A stretch of DNA of 64,000 nt from Planctomycetota bacterium (lineage in GTDB: Bacteria > Planctomycetota > J058 > JAJDCP01), in the NCBI GenBank assembly GCA_029260765.1, contig JAJDCP010000123.1, positions 1 through 64,000 of the forward strand, given 5' to 3'. Below are positions 1-7,473 of the stretch, in pieces (the stretch's first letter is position 1; every line of letters starts with the position of its first letter). Both the position numbers and the translations under genes were made by a program. The notes under the pieces were generated by a model. That model had not been told where the DNA came from. It ran no database searches and worked only from the letters and a program-made list of their open reading frames with translations.

Positions 1-237
1 TGGTGGCGCGGCGGGGGGTGTGTGGTGTGGTCCTTCGCGCCCCCCCCCCCCCCCCCCCCGCCAAACTCTCCCTCGTTGGCCACGAGAACCTGCCGCACAC
101 GAACCCAATGTCGCGCGAGCTTGCGAGCCGACATTGGGTGAGCGCACTAACGAATGCGGCAGAAGGCTTTCAGGCTGGCTCTGGTTGACGTCGGGTCCTT
201 TCTCAAAGGGCTTCCCGACAGGGGCATGCATTCTTCT

Positions 238-263
238 GTGGGGGCGGGGTTTGCACCCCGCCC
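238..263 (+). repeat. REP-like palindrome with GTGG head
   Basis: The head GTGG at 238-241 is followed by a perfect 9-bp stem (GGGCGGGGT, 242-250), a four-base loop and the complementary arm at 255-263. A 4-base GTGG or GTAG head before a palindrome is the layout of REP elements mobilised by RAYT (TnpA-REP) transposases. It forms an inverted pair with the element at 284-307. Assignment to REP is inference from layout. Confidence 0.5.
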
Positions 264-283
264 GCGGGCTCGGCCGCTTCTCT

Positions 284-307
284 GGAGGGGGGAAGCCCCT
301 CCGCTAC
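284..307 (-). repeat. REP-like palindrome with GTAG head, inverted
   Basis: Read on the minus strand from 307 it starts GTAGC and continues with GGAGGGG, a short CTTC loop region and CCCCCCTCC. The GTAG head and GGAGGGG stem resemble the larger inverted pair at 52992-53066, which suggests one dispersed family. Confidence 0.5.
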
Positions 308-341
308 CGCCCGAAACGGCTGACAAGAACCACTAGCCGCC

Positions 342-821
342 TCAATCGCCCGCCAGCCGGTCTTCGAGGTCTTCAATCAAAGTCATGCGGGCCTGCAACT
401 TCTCGCCGAGTTTGGCCCGTCGGCGATCGGATTGGCGGCCAGGAGGGACATCGTCTGCGCGCAGCTGCCGCTCGAGCTCAAAGGACCATTTCAGGGCTTC
501 GAGGGCCTCAAGGGCTTTGGCGATGACCTCGTCGTCGGGTTCGCCATGCTGCTCGAGAAAGTCGTCGAAGGCGTCGGGTGCCAGATCATGGGGCGCGCCC
601 AGAGAGGCCGCGATCAGCTCAGCACAGACCAGGCAGCGCTGAGCCAGTGCGTTGGGGAGCGGATGCTGCTCGTCAGCGGCCTTGTCTTCCTCTTCTTCAA
701 AGCGTTGCAGCGTGCGGTTGAGCACGCGTTCCGGAACAGCCCAGCTCTTGGCGTCCTCGAGATCGTCCAGCCAGTCTGAAGCCGCCGGGTTGGAGAAGAT
801 CTTGTGCTCCAGCGATCCCAA
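342..821 (-). CDS. DUF4259-like protein
   Basis: A 159-residue acidic, mostly helical protein. Its opening (GSLEHKIFSNPAASDWLDDL) resembles the start of DUF4259 proteins, which typically read like GAWGxGxFxNDxALDWLxxL, so I assign that family with moderate confidence; the family has no known biochemical role. Translation appears to begin at a TTG preceded by a strong GGAGGAG ribosome binding site seven bases upstream; there is no suitable ATG. It lies 14 bp downstream of the unknown-function gene and is the last gene of the MoxR unit, so it is probably cotranscribed with it. Confidence 0.65.
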   Translation of the reverse strand: MGSLEHKIFSNPAASDWLDDLEDAKSWAVPERVLNRTLQRFEEEEDKAADEQHPLPNALAQRCLVCAELIAASLGAPHDLAPDAFDDFLEQHGEPDDEVIAKALEALEALKWSFELERQLRADDVPPGRQSDRRRAKLGEKLQARMTLIEDLEDRLAGD

Positions 822-835
822 ACCCTCTCCTCCGT

Positions 836-2695
836 CTATTGAATGAACCGCGCGGCATACGAACGCACCGCATGGCCGTTGAGGATATGGAAAACGCGCA
901 GCTTCGCCACCCCCGAAGGAGAGAAAGCTTTGAGAGGCAAAAAGATCAGCCGCCGTCCCAGTTTCCGTGCCAGCTCTCGAAGGCGCAGACTCGGGCGCCG
1001 ATGGCCGACGTAGGCGACCGCCTTCTCTTTGCTGTAGTACATGCCGACCAGCGTGATGCGTTCGACCGCATTGCGCGCGATGTCGAAGCGTGGGTCTTCC
1101 CAGATGTCCGGAATCAAGAGGGGAGGGTAGAGGAACACGCTTCCGCCGTAGCGCGCTCGTGCAATGCCGGGCCCGACGAAGTCCTCCACCATGTCGGTCG
1201 CATAGCAGGCGATGGTCGATTCGTTCTGGTGCTCAGCGTGCCAGGTCATGCGGTTCGGGTAACGGCTCTCGTCCTCGTCGAACACGAAGACGACCGCCCC
1301 TACGCCACCCAGGGCTGGTGGTGCGACCTTGACGTAGATCTCGCGCTTGTGCCAGTGACGCAGCGTCTCCCTGATGTCGAGCCCGTCACGGATCGAGGTC
1401 TGGAACTTCTCCGAGCGCGCCAGATCGCGTGTCATCACCTGCCGCGCGCGATGGCGTACGCGCGCGGCGAAACCTTCGATGCGCACATCTTCGGGGGGCC
1501 AGGAGCACGAGCCTGCAAAAGGGTTCCAGCCCGTACGCCAACGCTGGCGGAAGCGCTCGGGAGGCCGGTCGAGCTTGACCTCTCGCCAGCTCAATGGCCG
1601 GCCAGGCATGCGGCTGCGCGACTTGACCGGCCCGTCTGGAAGGATCAGACCGTCTTTGCCGAAGGCCACCGAAGGGTAGCCGCCAGCGGGATCCAGATAC
1701 GGGTAGTCCCGCGCAGTCTCGGCAGTGACCCGCGCGAACGGTCCCCCCAGAACTCCCTTGCAGGCGACGATGATCTCATACAGATTCGGCGTCAGGCGGC
1801 TTTGCACCAAGCACAGGTTGCGGATGTACTTCAAGATCAGCTGGAAAGCCTGGGGGCTTGCTGAGGGCACATCTTCGGGGAATTCCTCACCGTAACGTTT
1901 GCGCGCCTCGATCAGCAGCTCTTTGAGCCCGTCGATGCGCTGGTATTCGCGCTGCTCCAACGAGGCACGGCAACGCTCGTACAGCGCCGCCTGGTAGGGC
2001 AACTCGCCGAGCGCGAAGACCAGCGTGCGCGGGCGGACATCGTAGACCTGCGGGGGCTCCAGCCAGCCAGGCTGCTGCCGTAGCGGCGCGCTCGGCGGTC
2101 CCTGCAGATTCCGCTCGATGCCCTCGAGGTGCGCCATGCCGCACACGAACAAGACGCTGGCGAAGCGCTGCTTCAACACCCGCAGATGGGCTGCCATCTG
2201 CCGCTCGCGCAGGGCCCGGGCCGACCCCTCCGCGGCCGCGGCCAGCACCGGCCGGACGGCCTGGTAGTAGCGTTTGAGCCCGAGCCGCCGGATGGCGAAC
2301 TCGTCGGGCAACACAACGGGTGGCTCGTAGCCGATCTCTTCGGCGTCGATGAAGAAAAGCGGCACACGCTCAGCAATCGCCAGCCGTGCCGCCTCGATGA
2401 TCGAGTCGCAGGGGTCGACAGGCACATACGCGTAGTGCGGCTCATCGCTGTAGACGGGCGGTGCTTCGCGGTACACGACACAGGAGACCGTGGGCAGGCG
2501 CCGCACCGCCTCGATCACCGGCTCCCTCAGCGAAGGCGGCAGCTCGATGGCGACCGCCGCGTAGCGTCGTGCCAGGAACAGCCGACGCACCTCGAGCGCG
2601 AACGCTGAGCGGCCGTGGATCGAAGGCACGGCGTCGATGTTCTCGAGCAGCCGCAGCCCCGAGTCCGGTGCATCATGCGCAGCTGGCTCAGCCAT
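836..2695 (-). CDS. Uncharacterised 619-residue protein partnered with MoxR ATPase
   Basis: I do not recognise the family with certainty. The N-terminal ~220 residues have alternating strand/helix character, with motifs such as AVAIELPP, PLFFIDAE and LFVCGMAHLEGI that recall TraB/EreA-type or DUF5682 proteins; DUF5682 proteins are commonly encoded next to MoxR ATPases. The C-terminal half is basic and rich in Trp/Arg with no recognised domain. The open frame extends upstream of 2695, but the ATG at 2695 (MAEPAAHD) is chosen because it overlaps the end of the MoxR gene by only 8 bp. The tight overlap implies translational coupling and a shared function. Role unknown. Confidence 0.7.
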   Translation of the reverse strand: MAEPAAHDAPDSGLRLLENIDAVPSIHGRSAFALEVRRLFLARRYAAVAIELPPSLREPVIEAVRRLPTVSCVVYREAPPVYSDEPHYAYVPVDPCDSIIEAARLAIAERVPLFFIDAEEIGYEPPVVLPDEFAIRRLGLKRYYQAVRPVLAAAAEGSARALRERQMAAHLRVLKQRFASVLFVCGMAHLEGIERNLQGPPSAPLRQQPGWLEPPQVYDVRPRTLVFALGELPYQAALYERCRASLEQREYQRIDGLKELLIEARKRYGEEFPEDVPSASPQAFQLILKYIRNLCLVQSRLTPNLYEIIVACKGVLGGPFARVTAETARDYPYLDPAGGYPSVAFGKDGLILPDGPVKSRSRMPGRPLSWREVKLDRPPERFRQRWRTGWNPFAGSCSWPPEDVRIEGFAARVRHRARQVMTRDLARSEKFQTSIRDGLDIRETLRHWHKREIYVKVAPPALGGVGAVVFVFDEDESRYPNRMTWHAEHQNESTIACYATDMVEDFVGPGIARARYGGSVFLYPPLLIPDIWEDPRFDIARNAVERITLVGMYYSKEKAVAYVGHRRPSLRLRELARKLGRRLIFLPLKAFSPSGVAKLRVFHILNGHAVRSYAARFIQ

Positions 2696-3587
2696 CGTCT
2701 TCGCGGAAAAAGTCGGAGAGGTCGGTGGGCGGGCGCTGCTCTCCCCGCCAGTGCTTTTGTTTGGCTGCCAGCTGGTCGAGGTTGAGAGCCTCCTTGCCCA
2801 GGACCCCTGAGATCCCCTCGCGCCACGACTGCTCGGGATCGCGTTGCTCGCCAAGCTGACGCTTCATCGCGTAGCGGATGGCGGTGATGCCGTCGCGGAT
2901 GGAGAAGCTCAGCCCCAGACCGTGGGCGCGCTGCAAGAAGTCGAGGGTCAGGGCCAACACCTGCTCGGTCGCGAATGGGACGTTGTAGCTGAGGATCTTC
3001 AGCTCATCTTCGCGGTTGGGGAAGCTCAACTCGATGGTCGGCTGTAAGCGGCTCATGATGTAGTCGGGGATCTCATAGGTCGACGCGTCGTCGTTGACCG
3101 TCACGCAGCAGCGGAACTCGGGGTGCGCGTCGATCCTGATGCCTGCCACGATGCTCTCAACATTGCGCCGGTGGTCGAGCAGCGGGGCAAGGGACGCCCA
3201 GCTCTTCTCGTTCATGCGGTTCGCTTCGTCGAGGATGCAGATCCCACCGCTCAACATCGCCGAGACCAAAGGGCTGGCGTGGTACGAGATTCCGCCGGAT
3301 TCGGCCAGCACCGGTGTGACGAGTAGATCTTCAGGGCGCGTATCGGCGGTGCATTGCTGGACGTAGACCTCCTGGCCACGCCGGTGTGCCGCCGCGATGG
3401 CCAGGGTGGTCTTTCCCAGTCCGGGCTGGCCGATCAAGCGGGGAGACAACGGCAGGTCATCGGGCGCGACGATCAGCCAACACGCCAGCAGCTGTGTGAT
3501 CACTTCCTGCTGGCCCACCCACGCACGGTGGCTGGTTTCCGGGTTGGTGAGCCGGAGGCCCACGCCTCCAACAGTGACCTTATCCAT
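2688..3587 (-). CDS. MoxR-family AAA+ ATPase
   Basis: A 299-residue AAA+ ATPase of MoxR type. Walker A is GQPGLGKTT near residue 55 and Walker B is CILDEANRMNE near residue 115, followed by a sensor-1-like VTVNDD segment and an arginine-finger region (MSRLQPTIEL). MoxR ATPases are chaperone-like and usually act with a VWA-domain or other partner encoded next door. Here the partner is an overlapping 619-residue protein of unknown function rather than a VWA protein. ATG start at 3587. It is the first gene of a three-gene minus-strand unit and is divergent from the DUF4388 gene at 3778. Confidence 0.88.
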   Translation of the reverse strand: MDKVTVGGVGLRLTNPETSHRAWVGQQEVITQLLACWLIVAPDDLPLSPRLIGQPGLGKTTLAIAAAHRRGQEVYVQQCTADTRPEDLLVTPVLAESGGISYHASPLVSAMLSGGICILDEANRMNEKSWASLAPLLDHRRNVESIVAGIRIDAHPEFRCCVTVNDDASTYEIPDYIMSRLQPTIELSFPNREDELKILSYNVPFATEQVLALTLDFLQRAHGLGLSFSIRDGITAIRYAMKRQLGEQRDPEQSWREGISGVLGKEALNLDQLAAKQKHWRGEQRPPTDLSDFFREDDG

Positions 3588-3739
3588 GGGGGCGCCTGCA
3601 ACTTCGCTTCAGGAAAACAATCGTCCATTCTCGCTTTGCCTGCGGTCGACCACAAGCAATTTCGTGAAAGCCGCGTAGGCTGGGCCCTTTGGGGGGGGCG
3701 GCTGCACGGCGCCTGAAACCTTGCTATCCTGGTGCTGTC

Positions 3740-3760
3740 GGGGCGGCCGCCAGCCGCCCC
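3740..3760. repeat. GC hairpin just upstream of the DUF4388 gene
   Basis: Perfect 8-bp inverted repeat GGGGCGGC / GCCGCCCC with a five-base loop, ending 17 bases before the ATG at 3778, in the divergent promoter region of the MoxR and DUF4388 genes. It could be a transcript hairpin controlling the downstream gene or an operator. No T run follows it, so it is not a classical terminator. Confidence 0.4.
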
Positions 3761-3777
3761 CCGGTCAATGGTGGAAG

Positions 3778-5568
3778 ATGCCGATCGACATTGCAGCGCA
3801 GTGCAACGCGGCCTGCAGGGACGTGATCCAGACGTTCCGCGATGCTCTTGCCTGCGGTGTGGTCGACTTGAGCTCGACTGAGCTGGTATGCCTGCATCAC
3901 GTCTTTCCCAGTATGTCTGGTCCTGAAATCCAGTTGCTCTGCGACGGGGTGGCAGAGCTGGTCGATGGCCCCCGCCTGCAGCTGTTCGACCGGGTGTTGA
4001 GCCGCCGGGTGCGTGGGGGAGAGCAGCCTTTTGAGCCGCCTCATGAGCTGTTTCTCGACACGGCGTCGGCGCTGGTTTTCCTCAAGTCGATCCATAAGCA
4101 CAGGTTGGTCGTTTTTCTGATCGCGAAACGGAGCACCAGTCAAGGCGTCGGCTGGTTGAGGCTGCGCAAAGTCGTCGGGCAGTTGCGCAAAGCTGTCACC
4201 CAACGGGTTGTGCTCAAGAAGGGGATACCTGGCTTGCAGCGCCGTGCGGCGGTCCCTGCCGAAGTCACCCAGCGTCGCCCGCGACGGGCGGTCTCTCACG
4301 CGGCGACCACGTTGAGCGGTGAGTTGGCACAGTTCGGTCTGACGTCGGTGTTCCAGCTGTTGGGCCAGCAGAAGAAATCGGGCCGCTTGCTGGTCGAAGC
4401 GGCCCGCCGCGAGTTGTCGATCATGCTCGATCATGGCCAGGTGATTTCGGCCTGGGACTACGACAAGCCGCCGTCAGATGGGCTCGAGTCCTTGCTGCTC
4501 CGCAGTCTGCAGCTCAGCGAGCCAGACATCCGGAAAGTGCGGCGCCGCAGTACTTTCCGCAACCTCAGCCTGGAAGATGCCTTGTTGGAGATGGGGCTGG
4601 CCGAGCCGGCACAGGTGGACGCCTGCGGGACGCAATTGATCCTTGAACGTGTCTATCAGGCATTCCAATGGACCCAGGGGCGTTACAATTTCTTCCCGGA
4701 CACGATGCGCTTCGAGGGGCGGCGCTGTCCGCCGGTGGACGTGGAGAGAGTGCTGTTCAAGGTGGCGCTGATCGCCGACGAGATGCCGCGATTGCGAGCG
4801 CTGTTTCCCCACGACGGTATCCAGCTGCGGGCGGCCGTGCGTCTGCCCAGGCGCAACATTCAGCCTCTCGAGGGAGACCTGAGGGACTTGTTCCACAGCC
4901 TGCCTGCAGGCGTGCTCAGCCTGAAAGAGGTCTACGCGCGGGTCTCTATGCCCAGCTTTGAGACCATGCAGCTGCTCAGAGAGCTGCACGAGCGCGGCTA
5001 TCTCGAGGTGGAGTCTGGTCCGGCCGAAGAGCTGGAGGAGCCGCAGGAAGCTCCCGCCGTGCCTGCAGATCCACCGTCGGAATCGAGCCGTGCGCTGCGC
5101 AAGTTGTTTCCCACAGGCAGACATCTGGTGCCGCGCAAGGTCTCGCAGTCGGGCTCCGATCCAGCGCTGCGCAAAGCGCCACGGCCGGGCTCGCACACCG
5201 CGCTGCCCAAAGCGCCGCAGCCGGTTCCCCAGCCATCGGCACAGCGGACAGCAGCTGCCGGCCCCTCGAGGGGAGGCGCGGAAGAGCGGCCTCCGCCCCC
5301 GGCCTCGGGCCCGCCTCCATTTGCTGCCAGCGCTCCGCCGGCCAAACCTGCTTCTGAAGGTTTGGTGCCACGGCGCACCCAGCGGATCTCCGGCGAACAC
5401 CGCCTTGGCGTGCTCGACTTCACGCCCAGAGGGGGGGAGCCCATTCCTTCGGTACCCGAGAAGCCGCGCACGATGACCATGCGCCTCGACGCGATCCGGG
5501 CGGCAGCCCGGAAACCGACGCCGGTGGAGAAGCCTGCAGACGATGAAGAGGCGCCGGAGGAAGACTAG
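3778..5568 (+). CDS. DUF4388 (PATAN) domain protein with disordered C-terminus
   Basis: A 596-residue cytoplasmic protein. Residues ~1-150 have a Roadblock/LC7-like look (FLIAKRSTSQGVGWLRLR). Residues ~185-420 carry a DUF4388/PATAN domain, opening LSGELAQFGLTSVFQLL with the typical SGRLLVEA and LDHGQVISAW strands. Residues ~430-540 are Pro/Ala/Ser-rich low complexity, probably disordered. DUF4388 proteins accompany gliding, kinase and two-component signalling systems in Myxococcota and similar bacteria. The ATG at 3778 is preceded by GGTGGAAG; an upstream in-frame start at 3721 would cover the hairpin and is less likely. The stop overlaps that of the convergent kinase gene. Confidence 0.75.
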   Translation: MPIDIAAQCNAACRDVIQTFRDALACGVVDLSSTELVCLHHVFPSMSGPEIQLLCDGVAELVDGPRLQLFDRVLSRRVRGGEQPFEPPHELFLDTASALVFLKSIHKHRLVVFLIAKRSTSQGVGWLRLRKVVGQLRKAVTQRVVLKKGIPGLQRRAAVPAEVTQRRPRRAVSHAATTLSGELAQFGLTSVFQLLGQQKKSGRLLVEAARRELSIMLDHGQVISAWDYDKPPSDGLESLLLRSLQLSEPDIRKVRRRSTFRNLSLEDALLEMGLAEPAQVDACGTQLILERVYQAFQWTQGRYNFFPDTMRFEGRRCPPVDVERVLFKVALIADEMPRLRALFPHDGIQLRAAVRLPRRNIQPLEGDLRDLFHSLPAGVLSLKEVYARVSMPSFETMQLLRELHERGYLEVESGPAEELEEPQEAPAVPADPPSESSRALRKLFPTGRHLVPRKVSQSGSDPALRKAPRPGSHTALPKAPQPVPQPSAQRTAAAGPSRGGAEERPPPPASGPPPFAASAPPAKPASEGLVPRRTQRISGEHRLGVLDFTPRGGEPIPSVPEKPRTMTMRLDAIRAAARKPTPVEKPADDEEAPEED

Positions 5569-7421
5569 CCGTCTTCGGCCGATCTCTTCTGCATTGTGAA
5601 CGGGCAGGCGCACCACGCCTTCTTCAACGCCGTGATGCCGACAAAGCTGCCCACTGCCAGGGCGAACCAGGAGTGCTGCGGCCAGATCGCGGCGTACACT
5701 GCAGCGCTCAAGAACGAGCCTGAAGCCCAGAGAAAGCGGATGTCGAAGGCCACCGCCATCATCGCAGTGCTCAGAAAGTAGACCAGAATCTCTGCCGCCA
5801 CGGCCTTGTCTACAGGAACACCCAGCGGCAGCATCAGTGCGCGGTGGATCAGTATTCCGCACGCGATCAGGCTGACCGACACGGCGATGCGGCCGTTGAA
5901 GGTACGCTGCAGCAGGCTCTCGCGGAAGAACCACAGGCAGAGGGCCACCGCAGCCACATCGGCGATCCCGGAGAGTGCGTAGATCAGCGGCGTGACCTTG
6001 ATGGGGCTCCAGGCCCCCAGCAGGGCAAAGCCGCAGAACAAGAATGCCAGCAGTTGGGCAAACTGCGCGCGTTGTTTCTTGCCGAGCTCGGGGTCCACGG
6101 CCCGCTTGAGCTTCTGCCACTCCGCGCGCTCAAGCGACTGCTTCTGGCGCAGCTCGCTGACCTGGGCGGCCAGCTCCGGGTTGCGGTCGGGAAGCTCGGG
6201 CAGCAGCATCGCCGCGCTCTGGGAGTTTCCTTTCCCCAACTCGTAGCCGATCAGCCACTCCAATGAGCGCTGCAAAGCCCCGCGTGCCTCTTCGTTTCCC
6301 GGCCAGATCTGCAGCGCATGCTTGAACCCGAAGCGGCAGGCGCAGAAGCGGTCGTACAGGGCCAGCAGCTCAAACTCGTCGTGCTCCGCCGCGTCGAACT
6401 CAGCATTGATCGCATCCAATTCGATCGAGGCCTGGTCAGAAATCAACAGGCTCTCGCGATGGCGCAGGAAATCGCGCAGCGCCGCAGCAAAGTCTTCGAC
6501 GCTGGCGTAGCGCGCGTCGGGTTGGGCTTGTAGTGCGCGGAGGCAGATACGTTTGAGCTCTTCGGGCACATCGGCTTCCAACGGAATCTGCTTGCCGTCG
6601 GCAACCTGAACGACGACCTCGACCAGCGAGCGTCCACGGCGAGGAGGGTGCCCACTGAGCAGCTCGAACAGAATCGCACCGAGCAGGAAGATGTCTGTCC
6701 AGGGGCCGATGGCCTGGCCATCGCCCAGCGCCAACTCGGGAGCGATGTAGTTCGGCGTGCCGCAGGGCAGGCGGATGCTCGATTTGTGACGCACCCGCGA
6801 GCCGGGGGTCTTCTGGGCGCGGAAGTCGACCGCCAGTCCCCAGTCGACCACCAGCACCTCACCGTACGCGCCCAGCATGACATTGCTCGGCTTCAAGTCA
6901 TTGTGGGCGATGCCGCGGCTGTGGGCGAACGCGACCGCGTTGCAGACCTGCAGGAGGGTCTCGAGGTTTTGCTGCAGGTCGGGCTGACTCTCGTCGCGCA
7001 GGACCTCGCGCCAGCTTTTGCCCGTGATCAGCTTCATCGCCAGGGTCGCCTCGCCCTCGGCGTCGAGCTCGAGCGCGTAGACCGGCACGATGTTCGGATG
7101 TTCGAGGCGGCCCGTGACCACAGCCTCAGCCAGGAAGTCGTCCGGGCTGCAGCGCGAGCTGCGGTGGGAGCCTTCGGCGGCGGGCTGCAACTTCTTCAGG
7201 GCGACCTCGCGCTCGAGGCTGAGCTGGCGCGCACGGAAGACGACGCCCATGCCACCGCGCCCGATCTCTTCGTAGGTCTCGAACTGGCCCGCACCAGTCA
7301 GAGGAGGCGCCGGCGCCGGATCTTGTGTCGGGCGGTAGCTGACGTCGGGTGAGAGCGTAGCGAGGTCTGTCGCCTCTCCCAGGCCCTCGGTCCAGCGGTC
7401 AAGAATCTTCTCGGCGTCCAT
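5565..7421 (-). CDS. Membrane Ser/Thr protein kinase, non-RD type
   Basis: A 618-residue Hanks-type kinase. The kinase domain spans ~45-310: glycine loop IGRGGMGVVF, VALKKL lysine, catalytic loop AHNDLKPSNVM and metal loop VVDWGLA. HRD is therefore HND and DFG is DWG; the DWG form is common in planctomycete and myxobacterial kinases, while HND removes the arginine that normally reads activation-loop phosphorylation. After a helical linker the C-terminal ~140 residues form about six transmembrane helices, so the kinase is anchored by its C-terminus. ATG at 7421 has AGGAGG seven bases upstream. Another kinase gene follows upstream at 7474-9486. Substrate unknown. Confidence 0.88.
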   Translation of the reverse strand: MDAEKILDRWTEGLGEATDLATLSPDVSYRPTQDPAPAPPLTGAGQFETYEEIGRGGMGVVFRARQLSLEREVALKKLQPAAEGSHRSSRCSPDDFLAEAVVTGRLEHPNIVPVYALELDAEGEATLAMKLITGKSWREVLRDESQPDLQQNLETLLQVCNAVAFAHSRGIAHNDLKPSNVMLGAYGEVLVVDWGLAVDFRAQKTPGSRVRHKSSIRLPCGTPNYIAPELALGDGQAIGPWTDIFLLGAILFELLSGHPPRRGRSLVEVVVQVADGKQIPLEADVPEELKRICLRALQAQPDARYASVEDFAAALRDFLRHRESLLISDQASIELDAINAEFDAAEHDEFELLALYDRFCACRFGFKHALQIWPGNEEARGALQRSLEWLIGYELGKGNSQSAAMLLPELPDRNPELAAQVSELRQKQSLERAEWQKLKRAVDPELGKKQRAQFAQLLAFLFCGFALLGAWSPIKVTPLIYALSGIADVAAVALCLWFFRESLLQRTFNGRIAVSVSLIACGILIHRALMLPLGVPVDKAVAAEILVYFLSTAMMAVAFDIRFLWASGSFLSAAVYAAIWPQHSWFALAVGSFVGITALKKAWCACPFTMQKRSAEDG

Positions 7422-7473
7422 GCGGCGTCCTCCTGCATCGTTATAGACGCAGTGCAGCATGCGGGCCAGTTGC

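Larger units (their letters stand above)
1..341. other. Gene-free left edge with poly-C run and REP-like palindrome pair
   Basis: No convincing gene is present. The stretch holds a run of about 20 C residues at 40-59, a G/T-rich segment before it, and two palindromes at 238-263 and 284-307 that are described separately. Short open frames across it have no recognisable protein content. The homopolymer could be a sequencing or assembly weak point. Confidence 0.6.

Noticed and set aside
4474..6120. Long minus-strand frame of 548 codons across the DUF4388 and kinase genes
   Set aside because: It is a frame shadow: Arg-rich, no domain, and two recognisable genes occupy the same DNA.
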